A stretch of 36,179 nt of DNA. Origin: Comamonadaceae bacterium. GTDB taxonomy: Bacteria > Pseudomonadota > Gammaproteobacteria > Burkholderiales > Burkholderiaceae_C. Positions 1 through 8,800 of this stretch are shown piece after piece (the stretch's first letter is position 1; each line of letters starts with the position of its first letter). The position numbers and the translations under genes are program-made. Location of the stretch: positions 1-36,179 of the forward strand of contig CANFYL010000008.1 of the NCBI GenBank assembly GCA_947451285.1. The letters are read 5' to 3'. The notes below the pieces were generated by a model. The model was not told the origin of the DNA and made no database searches. It saw only the letters and a program-made list of their open reading frames with translations.

Positions 1-65
1 ATGCCAGCCTCAACGCGTTTGACCGCGTCCATGATTTGGCTGTCGCTGAATTTTGATCTCTTCAT
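1..65 (-). CDS. IS3-family transposase OrfA, N-terminal fragment (cut by window edge)
   Basis: Reading the minus strand from the ATG at 65-63 gives MKRSKFSDSQIMDAVKRVEA and then runs off the window. This is the characteristic start of the OrfA protein of IS3-family elements, which carries a helix-turn-helix that binds the IS ends and is normally joined to OrfB by programmed frameshifting. Only about 21 codons are visible, so intactness of the element cannot be judged. An A/G-rich stretch just upstream (GGAAGAGG on the minus strand) is a plausible ribosome binding site. The element lies directly downstream of the WecA-like gene, at the edge of the polysaccharide island. Confidence 0.8.
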   Translation of the reverse strand, partial: MKRSKFSDSQIMDAVKRVEAG

Positions 66-126
66 ATAGAACCTCTTCCATTGGAAAAAATTCTACTTCT
101 CACGCCTTTGGTTCTAGGGGACGATT
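1..126 (-). mobile_element. End of an IS3-family insertion sequence (outer boundary approximate)
   Basis: The OrfA start at 65 places the left end of the element somewhere between about 105 and 140. On the minus strand the stretch around 105-125 contains CGTCCCCTAG, which resembles the C-rich terminal inverted repeats of IS3-group elements. The partner end and the target duplication lie outside the window, so the exact boundary is a guess. Confidence 0.45.
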
Positions 127-211
127 ACCCGTTAACCAGCGCTGAATCAAACTCCAATTCATAACGGTCCGCTAACTCCTGATATCGGACCAACAAATAC
201 CTTGTTATAAA

Positions 212-1330
212 TCAAAGATCGACTTCACGCCTTGGTCTAAATATGCTGATGGAAAAATTGAAACGGACTAAGCTTTTGTAAAGATAAAGGTAGAACGTTG
301 CAGAAAGAATGCCAAATAGGACCAAATCAACTGTTTCCTTGGAGAACACAACTGCTGCAAAGCCGTTGATGAGGGTAAGCGTCCAAAGTGACGGAGCAAC
401 CTTAGAGTTCGCTGAGTTACGTTTAATATCTGTTGTGTCAGTGGCTGGATTGAGTATCAAACGTCTGTATACCAAAGTATGTAGATGCAAGCTATCTGGG
501 TGCCCCATTGGGTGCGAGCGAATGAACTTGCGCCGGTACATGCTGAACAAGGTTTCAACCAAGGGGTAAAGCCCAATTAAGACTGGGGCCATGGGGGAAA
601 TATTGGTGTTGCGGTGGACAATCAACAAACCCAATTGCACGGTCCAAAACCCGAGCAGATAGGCGCCAGCATCGCCCAAGAAAATTTTGCCAAAGGGCCA
701 ATTCCATACAAAAAAGCCCAAGGTCACAGCCAATGTGAGGGCGCACAGGTTCACCATGGTCCAGTCTTGGACAGTTGCGGCCAAGATACCCATGGCGAAA
801 ATCATGATGGCGATGGTGCCGCTCGCCAAACCATGAAAACCGTCAATGATGTTGGTGGCATTGATAAAGCCAGAAACCACCAAGAGCGTGGTGGCGTAAT
901 AAAAAACTGGGTATTGCAGCAAATAGTCTATCCAGGCGATGTCTGTCCGCGAGACACCGATTTTTAAAACGTAGAGCACAAACAAAGCAGAGCAAGTGGC
1001 CAAGGTCAGGCGCAGGCCGGGTGATACACGGTGGGTTAAATCTTCAATCAAACCACCTGCAAAAACCGGGATGCAGGCAATCAGCAACCAGCCGCCGATG
1101 GAGGCAACTTCGGGCAGTTGGTGTACCGATAGGCCAATGCCCAAACACAAACCCACCAACAGCCCAAGTCCGCCTAGACGAGAGGTGGTTTGGGTGTGAA
1201 ACTTTTGAACGCCCTCGTCTTTGTCGTAACCAATTTCAAGCAAAGACGAAAAATGGCGCAAGGCCCAAGTCACCACAACAGTCGCTGCAAAAGCAGCCAT
1301 CACGATGTACAGAGCGGTTGGATTGAACAT
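212..1330 (-). CDS. WecA/MraY-like undecaprenyl-phosphate glycosyl-1-phosphate transferase
   Basis: The 372-residue product is a polytopic inner-membrane protein of the glycosyltransferase-4 (MraY/WecA/WbpL/TagO) family. Such enzymes move a sugar-1-phosphate from a UDP-sugar to undecaprenyl phosphate and so start O-antigen, enterobacterial common antigen or wall polymer units. Visible family motifs are GGLIEDL (in place of the usual Asp-Asp pair), NATNIIDGFHGLASG, FLGDAGAYLLGF, and a His-rich cytosolic loop, HPDSLHLHTLVYRR. About ten hydrophobic segments are evident. The sugar specificity cannot be read from sequence. It is the last gene of the minus-strand group before the IS element, about 30 bases downstream of the YjbH-family gene, so co-transcription is likely. 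The unusual first motif (one acidic pair reduced to Glu-Asp) is worth noting. Confidence 0.88.
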   Translation of the reverse strand: MFNPTALYIVMAAFAATVVVTWALRHFSSLLEIGYDKDEGVQKFHTQTTSRLGGLGLLVGLCLGIGLSVHQLPEVASIGGWLLIACIPVFAGGLIEDLTHRVSPGLRLTLATCSALFVLYVLKIGVSRTDIAWIDYLLQYPVFYYATTLLVVSGFINATNIIDGFHGLASGTIAIMIFAMGILAATVQDWTMVNLCALTLAVTLGFFVWNWPFGKIFLGDAGAYLLGFWTVQLGLLIVHRNTNISPMAPVLIGLYPLVETLFSMYRRKFIRSHPMGHPDSLHLHTLVYRRLILNPATDTTDIKRNSANSKVAPSLWTLTLINGFAAVVFSKETVDLVLFGILSATFYLYLYKSLVRFNFSISIFRPRREVDL

Positions 1331-1359
1331 GGCTTGATTGTAAAACTGCGAAACAAGCT

Positions 1360-3567
1360 TTATTTGTTCGCTGCCAAGCGTTCACGCAAACTTGCACGCA
1401 AGCGATGCAAATTGCCTTCAATGGCCGCTACATCTCCACGGTCGTAATCCACTACATCGGTTTGCAGGCCGTGGCGGTAGCTGGGGAAAAGGCCGTAGCC
1501 GGGTTCAATGTAGTTGTCGGCTTCGCCCACTTTGGTTTCTAGGCCCAGAGCCCACTGGTCTCGGCCCCTGATTGTTGTGGGGCCCAAGGCATACGACTCT
1601 TTGGGGCCAATAGGCAAGGTGACGTTAAAGCCTGCGAATGAGCGGTGGTAGGGGGTTTGAAAATTGCCTGGACCTGTTCTGCGGTAGAAAAACCGCAGCC
1701 GGTAGTCACCAAAAATATGGGTCGACATGGCTTGGAAGCCTGAGTCATTGTTCAAGAAGCGGCCTTTGGTGAACGACACGTTCCAGCTGCCCGGCAGCAT
1801 GGCGTAGCGTGCGGTCAGCAGCGTGGGGTGGAGTGCTTCTTTGCGGTCTTCCAAGTCTTGGGTGTAGTTGGCTTTAGAGCCAGACAGCTTAAAGCGCCCA
1901 TCGGGTGCTGACCACATCATGGTCAGGCTGTTGCCTGACACATTGGAGGCAATATGGCCCGTGGCCACCTCGCCCCACAGGCCTTTGGCAAGGGGGCGTG
2001 TGTAAGACAGCACATTGGCACCCCAAGCGGTTTTTTCGCCCAGGCCGACTCGGCGGAAGTAGCTTTGGGAATCTCGAAAGTCGTCAGACTGTCTGAAAAA
2101 CTGCGTGTGGTAACCGTGCCAAAACAGGCCTTTCGACAAAGGCACTTCCCAACCTTTGGAGACACCCACCGAGTAATCGACCAAACCAAACTCGGTGCCC
2201 ACGGTGTACGAGGCACTGGGGCTCAACTCAAAGTCTGGTTTTAAAAACTGCGGTGCTTGGTGGCTGACAAACCACGTGGTGGGATAGGTGAGGTGTTCTT
2301 CCATGACCATGGGGTCGTCCACAAAATACAGCGGCGCAGCTTGGCGGCAGTTCGCCAATGCTTGCGTGAAGTAAGCCAAGCAGTCGCCATTGGTGATGGT
2401 TTGCAAGACGGGGTTTTGCAGAAAGGTGAGGGTGAACACCAAAGAGGCTTGGCTGTCTGTTTGTTCTTTCATCCACACCGCCAGGCCTGCGGCCAGGGCG
2501 TCCAGACGGTTTTTACGCCAGCCACGTGGCTCTGCCGTGACGTACCAATGTTGCTTGTCTTGGCCGACAGAAATTTCAGAAAAACCAGCGCGTTCTAGGG
2601 CATTGGCAAAGCGTTGTGCAAACTCAAGCGGTGCAGAGGTGTCGGGTGCTTGTGCCGGGGGTTGAGTCGGGATTGCTTCAGCCCGTGGCTGTGGCGTTGT
2701 GCTGTTGAAAGCAGGCTTGTTTGGAGAGGCGCCTGTAAATGCCAAAGGGGTAGCCTCTGCCATCGGCGTGACTGGAGCGCTGCTTCGTTGGCCTTTGCGC
2801 ACGGCTTCGCCGTCGAGCGCGTAGCTCAAGGTCAGCGTCATCTGCTGGGGTTGTTGTACCGTGTTGTTGGTTAGCTTGTGGCTGGTACCCACTGCCACTT
2901 GCAGGTCTGGCAGGGCTTGCAACTGAAAAGCCATACCAATGCGCCGCTCGCGGCTGTCGTTTTCTGCAACCAATTGGAGTTGGTCAAACACCCGCAGCCG
3001 GATGCTGCCAAACTTACCGTGTATCAACCCACCTGCAGTGGACTTCGATGCACCTGCGCTCACATCAATCGGCCCCATTGTCGCCGTGCCTACGCCATAG
3101 TACTGGCGGTAGAGCGTGGCAGCGCCCCCATAGTCCGTCATGCCCACGGCGATGCGGCTGTTGAAAGGCAGGTTTTGAAAAGGCAGCTGGTATTTGCCAC
3201 CCACCGACAAGTCGCGTGTAGTACTTTGGCAATTGGAACTGTACAAGTCGCAATTGAGGTTGCCGTCGTAGGTGAGGCGGCCTACGGTCTCAAAACCAGG
3301 CACCAACCCAAAGCCGAGGTTGGTGCTACCAAATGAGCCCACCCTTGGAAAAACCTGGCGCACCTCGGGAATGGTGTTGGACACACTGCCCACCAAATGC
3401 CCTGTGGCAATCACATCGGCCGTTGGCGTGTTGATGGCGCCGGTGTAGCCTGATGGCGCCATTTGCGCGCTAGCAGATAAAGCCATCCCAACCAAAACCC
3501 ACAGCACGCCTGGACGTGCAGTGATGCACGCTTTTGCGCTGTGTTGAAGGATAGCCAAAGGCTGCAT
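1360..3567 (-). CDS. YjbH/GfcD-family outer-membrane beta-barrel protein (stand-alone copy)
   Basis: This 735-residue protein has a signal peptide with core GVLWVLVGMALSASA and probable cleavage before Gln. The mature start, SGYTGAINTPTADVIATG, is typical of the YjbH domain (GfcD in group 4 capsule operons). An N-terminal barrel-like half (about residues 35-250) is followed by a Pro/Ala-rich linker (about 255-310), a small globular region, and a long C-terminal series of alternating strands ending near the C-terminus. YjbH proteins sit in the outer membrane and are linked genetically to exopolysaccharide production; their exact activity is unknown. Start chosen at 3567 because it leaves a complete signal peptide; the ribosome binding site there is weak. 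It follows the terminator at 3609-3636 and precedes the WecA-like gene, and a second YjbH domain is encoded divergently at 5890-8973. Confidence 0.85.
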   Translation of the reverse strand: MQPLAILQHSAKACITARPGVLWVLVGMALSASAQMAPSGYTGAINTPTADVIATGHLVGSVSNTIPEVRQVFPRVGSFGSTNLGFGLVPGFETVGRLTYDGNLNCDLYSSNCQSTTRDLSVGGKYQLPFQNLPFNSRIAVGMTDYGGAATLYRQYYGVGTATMGPIDVSAGASKSTAGGLIHGKFGSIRLRVFDQLQLVAENDSRERRIGMAFQLQALPDLQVAVGTSHKLTNNTVQQPQQMTLTLSYALDGEAVRKGQRSSAPVTPMAEATPLAFTGASPNKPAFNSTTPQPRAEAIPTQPPAQAPDTSAPLEFAQRFANALERAGFSEISVGQDKQHWYVTAEPRGWRKNRLDALAAGLAVWMKEQTDSQASLVFTLTFLQNPVLQTITNGDCLAYFTQALANCRQAAPLYFVDDPMVMEEHLTYPTTWFVSHQAPQFLKPDFELSPSASYTVGTEFGLVDYSVGVSKGWEVPLSKGLFWHGYHTQFFRQSDDFRDSQSYFRRVGLGEKTAWGANVLSYTRPLAKGLWGEVATGHIASNVSGNSLTMMWSAPDGRFKLSGSKANYTQDLEDRKEALHPTLLTARYAMLPGSWNVSFTKGRFLNNDSGFQAMSTHIFGDYRLRFFYRRTGPGNFQTPYHRSFAGFNVTLPIGPKESYALGPTTIRGRDQWALGLETKVGEADNYIEPGYGLFPSYRHGLQTDVVDYDRGDVAAIEGNLHRLRASLRERLAANK

Positions 3568-3608
3568 GGTTGAGCGGAGTGGGGAAAATTTAGAAGAAAG
3601 AAAGGCGT

Positions 3609-3636
3609 AAAAAAGGGGCTCTGACGAGCCCCTTTT
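3609..3636 (-). terminator. Strong intrinsic terminator, bidirectional
   Basis: Arms GGGGCTC (3615-3621) and GAGCCCC (3626-3632) form a perfect 7-bp stem with a 4-base loop TGAC. An A-run (3609-3614) lies on one side and a TTTT run (3633-3636) on the other, so it can work on either strand. On the minus strand it ends the lipoprotein transcript, insulating the YjbH gene downstream. Confidence 0.85.
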
Positions 3637-3659
3637 GTGAAGGCCTGAAGCGCTTGCGT

Positions 3660-4721
3660 TTAGAAGCTGCCAGTGCCAGAACCCGAGCCAGAGCCAGAGC
3701 CAGAACCCGAACCAGAGCCCGATGCAGCTTTGGTGGTCGTGGTGGTCGAAGCCACAGTTGTGGTAGTTGCAGCAGCAGTGGTCGTCGTGGTTGCAGCAGT
3801 CGTGGTGGTAGTTGCTTTAACAGCAGCATCCAGTGCCGTGACAGCAGTTGCCAATGTGGCTGTGCTTGGGTTCAACTGCGCGGCCGAAACCGTAACGCCA
3901 GCAGATGCAGCTGCCGTATCAAAGGCGGCTTTGAAAGCAGTGAATGCTGTGGTGAAAGAGGTAACTTGAGCCGCACTCAAAGACGTTGTGCCGTCAGTCC
4001 CAACGGAAGCCTTGGGGGTGTTGGTGATCATGGTGCTGAACAATTCCAAAGCGCTGGCGCTGGTCGTGTTTTTGCCCATGCTGGCCAAGATGTTGCTCAA
4101 TGGGTCTGCGGGTGTAGGTGCAGCTTTGGTAGCAGGCGTTGGCTTGGCAAAAATGTTGTAGGTCGAGGGCAAGCCCAAAGCCAACAACACGCGTGCGCCA
4201 CCTTCAAGGGCGGTGTTCTTGGTGAAACCAGCAGGAACAGCACCTGCTGTACCCAAGGTGTCAGTGTCTACACCAGCGAGCTTGGCAGCCATGGTGGTGA
4301 ATGGCGTAACGCCTGCATCACCTGCTGTACCTGCTGTGATGGCTGGCACTGCAGACACCAAAGAAGCTGTGGTACCGAATGAGGCTGTGTCGCTGTTTGT
4401 TTTTTCGTCGTAGTAAGTGGCGGTGGCATTGCCAGTCACTTTGACAAATGCAACGCCAGAATAGTTACCCACGTTGATCGTGGCTGCTCCTGCTACGGTG
4501 CCGGTGGCGGGGCTGACTGCACCAGTGGTGCCTGTGTTTAAAGAAGTGGTGCCGTTGGCTTGGTAAATCGTGGCTGAAGCACCATAAATCGCGCCCTTGG
4601 CAGGGGTGACGGTCATGTTGGTGGTAACTGAAGCCACAGGGCTGTCGCCGCCGCCGCCGCATGCGACCAACACAGCTGCTGAGATACCCAAAATTACGGT
4701 GCCAAAAATTCTACGTTTCAT
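3660..4721 (-). CDS. Thr-rich lipoprotein with a Gly-Ser repeat tail, function unknown
   Basis: Start chosen at the ATG at 4721 because GAAGGAA lies 6-12 bases upstream; an in-frame codon at 4781 is less likely. The 353-residue product begins MKRRIFGTVILGISAAVLVA and continues into CGGGGDSP, a clear lipobox with the acylated Cys at residue 21. The mature part is rich in Ala, Thr and Ser with no domain I recognise. The C-terminal ~60 residues are low complexity: runs of four or five Thr separated by Ala, then about eight Gly-Ser pairs and a final GTGSF. It lies between two YjbH-family loci and is divergent from the yjbE-like gene, so a role in the same surface-polymer system is plausible but unproven. 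Thr-rich tails are also a feature of YjbE/GfcA proteins. Confidence 0.75.
   Translation of the reverse strand: MKRRIFGTVILGISAAVLVACGGGGDSPVASVTTNMTVTPAKGAIYGASATIYQANGTTSLNTGTTGAVSPATGTVAGAATINVGNYSGVAFVKVTGNATATYYDEKTNSDTASFGTTASLVSAVPAITAGTAGDAGVTPFTTMAAKLAGVDTDTLGTAGAVPAGFTKNTALEGGARVLLALGLPSTYNIFAKPTPATKAAPTPADPLSNILASMGKNTTSASALELFSTMITNTPKASVGTDGTTSLSAAQVTSFTTAFTAFKAAFDTAAASAGVTVSAAQLNPSTATLATAVTALDAAVKATTTTTAATTTTTAAATTTTVASTTTTTKAASGSGSGSGSGSGSGSGTGSF
3668..3722. repeat. Degenerate hexanucleotide tandem repeat (CCAGAG/CCCGAA units)
   Basis: Roughly nine consecutive six-base units of the form CC-N-GA-R lie here. On the minus strand each unit encodes Ser-Gly, giving the Gly-Ser tail of the lipoprotein. 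Changes in copy number would keep the frame, altering only tail length. Confidence 0.7.
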
Positions 4722-4800
4722 GAAAATTCCTTCGTTCGGAGAGGTTGAATTGGAAAAGTCGAATGGGTGCAGCGTGTACACGTTGATCGAATTAACTTAG

Positions 4801-4809
4801 ATGATAGCA
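4801..4809 (-). promoter_or_regulatory. Possible extended -10 promoter for the lipoprotein gene
   Basis: The minus strand reads TGCTATCAT, an extended -10 form, 80 bases upstream of the lipoprotein ATG at 4721. No good -35 hexamer is present at the usual spacing. The whole divergent interval 4722-4932 is AT-richer than its flanks and must hold promoters for both directions; no convincing promoter for the yjbE-like gene could be assigned. Confidence 0.3.
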
Positions 4810-4932
4810 TTGTCCAGCTTAAAACACATTGTCCTTTTAACCCCAAGCACTTTTTTGTTGTTAAAACGCCCTTTGTTTTTTGTAGCTATTTCGACCTCCA
4901 TATGCGTCAGCAATTTTTATTTGACAACTGCC

Positions 4933-5226
4933 ATGCAAAAAATGAGTTCTTTTCTTGTGTCTATTGCCTTGGTTGCAAGCTCGGCGGTATTGGCTCAAAC
5001 CACGTCGACACCTGCCAAAGCGGGGGGGGCTGCGGGTGGCAGTGCGGGCGCCGGTGCCGGCACGGGGGCAGGTGCTGCCGCAGCCCGGGCTGCGGCGCAA
5101 ACCGCCGCCGAAGGCGTCACCATGGGCGTGGTAGGTGCCACAGCAGCCACTGTGGCGGTGGCCGCCGCCGTGGCTGGCAAGAGCAGCAACACCCCGGCAA
5201 CCAGTGGCACGGGTGGCACCAAATAG
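4933..5226 (+). CDS. YjbE/GfcA-like small exported Ala/Gly/Thr-rich protein
   Basis: The 97-residue product starts MQKMSSFLVSIALVASSAVL with signal cleavage likely after LAQ or VLA. The mature part is almost entirely Ala, Gly and Thr, with a hydrophobic stretch GVTMGVVGATAATVAVAAAV and a polar SGTGGTK tail. This composition and size match YjbE of the yjbEFGH operon and GfcA of the group 4 capsule operon, whose roles are poorly defined. An upstream in-frame ATG at 4801 would add 44 hydrophobic residues unlike any signal peptide, so 4933 (or the second Met at 4942) is preferred; no strong ribosome binding site marks either. The gene heads the plus-strand group, and a terminator follows its stop by 23 bases, so it may be made in excess of the downstream genes. 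Confidence 0.7.
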   Translation: MQKMSSFLVSIALVASSAVLAQTTSTPAKAGGAAGGSAGAGAGTGAGAAAARAAAQTAAEGVTMGVVGATAATVAVAAAVAGKSSNTPATSGTGGTK

Positions 5227-5245
5227 GCGTTCAGCTCAGTCAGCG

Positions 5246-5277
5246 AAAGTCGCGCCCTGTGTGGCGCGATTTTTATT
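5246..5277 (+). terminator. Intrinsic terminator overlapping the start of the YjbF-like gene
   Basis: Arms TCGCGCC (5250-5256) and GGCGCGA (5263-5269) pair perfectly over 7 bp with a six-base loop. The flanking AAA (5246-5248) can extend the stem into the following T-run, TTTTTATT (5270-5277). The predicted GTG start of the next gene (5261) lies in the loop. The position suggests partial termination after the yjbE-like gene and reduced read-through into the lipoprotein and fusion genes. Confidence 0.75.
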
Positions 5278-5893
5278 AGGGCTGTGTTGGCTGGCGCTTG
5301 GCGCCTGCAGCTGGCACAACCCAGTGGCTGACACCGCAGCGCGTGCCATGGGCTGGCATGCCAGCAGCCCTGACTTTGCCCAAGGCGTGGCTTATGTGCG
5401 CATCAGCGTCAATGGCCGGCAAAGTTGGATGGCGCTGGGCGAACAACGGCTTGGGGCAAATGACACACACACGTATTGGTACAGCGGGCAAGGTGAAATG
5501 CTGCATTTACAAGACGGCCGCTTGGTTGCGGCCATAGGCCTCACGCATGAGTTGCGTGGCCAGGTGGGCGAGGCACCCAGTTGGCACACACTGGCGCAAG
5601 CCCCGCAACCCGTGGTGTGGCAGCGCCAGCGCGACTGGATGTCCGGCTACCGCTTCGGTGTGCCAGAGCACGTCAGCAGCCAGCGCACGCAACCCACCCC
5701 CCAACAAAACCAGCAGGTAGGCCCCGGCGCGCAATGGTTTGTAGACCAGGTGCACACCCAAATGGCCAGTGGCCAAGCTTGGCATTACCAAGAATGGTTT
5801 GCTGTGCGCGACCAACAGGTGGTGTACAGCGAGCAATGCCTAGCGCCAAGGCTGTGCTTGACCTTGCGCCATGTGGGCGTGGTGAAGCCATGA
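5261..5893 (+). CDS. YjbF/GfcB-family outer-membrane lipoprotein
   Basis: The 210-residue protein starts with a GTG at 5261: MARFLLGLCWLALGA then Cys16, a short lipoprotein signal. The rest (for example FAQGVAYVRISVNGRQSWMA, TYWYSGQGEMLHLQDGRLV and TRDL-like loops near TGLTHEL) matches the YjbF/GfcB lipoprotein family, which accompanies YjbE, YjbG and YjbH in exopolysaccharide operons. The frame is open further upstream to 5135 but that part overlaps the yjbE-like gene and would put the lipobox in mid-protein, so it is rejected. The start codon is inside the loop of an intrinsic terminator, so translation initiation and termination could interact. Its stop overlaps the start of the next gene (ATGA at 5890-5893), indicating translational coupling. 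Confidence 0.75.
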   Translation: MARFLLGLCWLALGACSWHNPVADTAARAMGWHASSPDFAQGVAYVRISVNGRQSWMALGEQRLGANDTHTYWYSGQGEMLHLQDGRLVAAIGLTHELRGQVGEAPSWHTLAQAPQPVVWQRQRDWMSGYRFGVPEHVSSQRTQPTPQQNQQVGPGAQWFVDQVHTQMASGQAWHYQEWFAVRDQQVVYSEQCLAPRLCLTLRHVGVVKP

Positions 5894-8800
5894 ATTTGCG
5901 CTTGCCATGGCACGTGTGGGTTGCCTCCTTGCTGGGCATGGCTTGCAGCGTGGTTGTGGCGCAAACGCGAGTTGTGGTGGATACACCCCAACGCTTGAGT
6001 GATTGGCTGCTGCACCACGACAGCCTGCCCGGTGCGCCCAGCTACCCGCTGGGGCTGATGTGGCTCACCCCAGAGCAAAAGGCTTGGCAACTCGCTCAAT
6101 TGCAAGAGTTGCAAGCGCAGTTGCAAGCTTTGCAGACAAGCCAAGCCATTTCTAGCAAAGCCTTTCAGGGCTTACAGCAGGCGCTGAAAGCCCTGCCACC
6201 CACCGGGCGTGTGCGCGTGGCTGCGGCCCACGCGCAATGGCTGGGGGCCAACCCAGTCCGCGACCCCATGCTGCAAATTGGCGATGAGCTGGTGCTGCCC
6301 GCACGCTCTAGCACGCTGCGGGTGATGCGCAGCGATGGCGCCGTGTGCGATCTGCCGCACCAAGCGGGCTTGTTCGCCCGCCACTATGTGCAGGCGTGTG
6401 GGGCTGATGGTGCTCAAGGCGCTGCGCAAAGCCGCACACCGATCATCGCGCTTGAGCCTGCTGTGGTGCCTGTGCCCGACTGGGCTTGGGTGGTGCAACC
6501 CGATGGGCGGGTGCAACACGTGGGCTTGAAGGCGTGGAACGCCACCGAGCAAGACCAGCCCGCACCCGGCGCCTGGTTGTGGTTGCCGGTGGCCGCTCCG
6601 GGTGATGGGCAAGCCGCGCAACGTTTTAATTTGGCCTGGGCTGAGTGGTTGGGCACGCAAGGTGTGTCTGACGCGGTGCCCGCACAGGCCTTTGCGCAAC
6701 ACCAAGTGCTGTTGCAAGCACCTGCGCCACAGCAGCCCACCGATGTGCAGGGCGGGCCCCTGGGGCCTGGCCAGTCTGTGCGCCAAGTTGAAAACCTAAC
6801 AGCCAACACAGCAGCCAAAACAAGCGACAACTTCAGCCACAACTTAAGCAACAACCCAACGCCCAGCAATTGGGGCAATGTGGGCGTGTTGCAAACGCCC
6901 ACCGCACGCATGCAAGAGGCCGGTTACTTTGGTTTGGGCCTGCACCGCACCTGGCCTTACACACACACCAGCGTGATGTTGCAACCTTTCCGTTGGATGG
7001 AGGCGGGGTTTCGCTACACCGACATTTCCAACCGCTTGTATGGGCCCGAGGCCTTGAGTGGCAACCAGTCTTACAAAGACAAAAGCATGGACCTCAAATT
7101 GCAGCTCTATGGCGAGTCAGCCCAGTGGCCTGCGCTGGCACTGGGCTGGCGAGACATGGGGGGCACGGGGCTGTTCAGCGCCGAATACCTGGTGGCCAGC
7201 AAGCGCAGTGGCGCATGGGACGCATCGTTGGGCATGTCGTGGGGGTATTTGGCCAGCCGCGCGAATCTGGGCAACCCCCTCTCTCGCCTAGGCGGTCCGG
7301 CATGGGATGTGCGCCAGAACGATGTGGGGCAAGGGGGCTCGTTGGCCACACGCAGTTGGTTCCATGGGCCTGCGGCGCTGTTTGCTGGGCTGCAATACCA
7401 AAGCCCATGGGGTTTGGTGCTCAAGGCCGAGTTAGACCCCAACCATTACCAAGCAGAGCCTTTAGGCAATGTGCTGCCCAGCAAAACACCGTTCAACTGG
7501 GGGGTGGTGCACCAACCCTGGCGTGGCGTGGCCTTGTCGGCGGGTATGGAGCGTGGCAACACGTGGTCGTTTGGCGTGACCTTTTTGACCGACTTGAGCG
7601 GCCTGAATATGCCCAAAGTGACCGACCCGCCGTTGCAGGCGCGGCGTACGCTGAATCACTTGGAACAGCAACAGCACACGGCTTCTGCGTGGCCCACCCA
7701 CTGGACGCAAACTGCGCGCGACTTGCAAACACACACCCAGTGGCAAATAGACCAGATGTATATGACCCCCAACACCTTGGTGGTTGACGCGCGCGACTCC
7801 AACCAACCCTACCCCCAACGCCGCTTGGACAAAGCCATGGCCCTGTTACACCGCGACGCACCCCCAGAGGTGCAAGAGGTGGTGGTGCAGCACCACGGCG
7901 TGGGCGGTGTGTTGGCGGTGCAGCACGTGAACCGCAACGAATGGGCCACTGCGCAGACCCAGGCTGCGCGCACGCAGGACAACATGCATGTGCCGAACTT
8001 TGGTGCAAGCCCAAGCGCTCAACCCACGTACACCGCGCGGTCCACCGATGGCGCTAGCGCCTTACTGCCTGCGCGACGCAGCACAAGCTATGTGGAGCCG
8101 GGCTTGGACTTCATTCACACCTTGGGCGGGCCCGATGCGTTTGTGCTGTACCAGTTCAGCGCGGCACTCCATATGGGGCTGAAGTTGCCGGGGGACATAG
8201 AGCTCAAAGCCCTGGCGCGCATGCGTTTGCTGAACAACTACAACAAGTTCACCTACGACGCGCCTTCCAACTTGCCGCGTGTGCGCACTTATTTGCGTGA
8301 GTACTTTCAGGCCTCACCCACCACCCTGAGCAATTTGAGCTTGAGCCAAACCGGCCGTGCCACGCGTGATGTGTATTGGGCGGCGTATGGCGGCTACTTT
8401 GAAGAAATGTTCGGTGGCGTGGGCGGCGAGGTGTTGTACCGCCAGCCGGGCAGCCGTTGGGCGGTGGGGGCCGATGTCAACCAAGTGCGCCAACGCGGCT
8501 TTGAGCAGCGCTTGGCGTTTCAAGACTACCGCGCGCGCACTGGCCATGTGACAGGCTATTGGATGACACCTTTCGAGGGCGTGCAGGCCTCATTGGCGGC
8601 AGGTCAATATTTGGCGGGCGACAAGGGTGCCACCCTCACCTTGACCCGGGTGTTTGCCAACGGCGCCACCATGGGAGCGTTTGCCACCAAAACCAATGTG
8701 CCGGCGGCGGTATTTGGCGAAGGCTCGTTTGACAAAGGTATTTTTTGGAGCGTGCCCTTCGATGCCTTGCTCACCAGCACAGCGCGTGGCACAGCGAACT

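Noticed and set aside
166-191. Inverted repeat GGTCCG/CGGACC downstream of the WecA-like gene, as a terminator
   Set aside because: Only 6-bp arms with a 14-base loop and no T-run on the minus strand.
3654-4382. Plus-strand Cys/Ser/Arg-rich and Val/Glu-Pro-rich frames opposite the lipoprotein
   Set aside because: They are products of the same hexamer and Thr-codon repeats read on the wrong strand.
4921-4926. TTGACA just upstream of the yjbE-like start
   Set aside because: It is only 12 bases before the start codon and has no matching -10; it cannot drive this gene.
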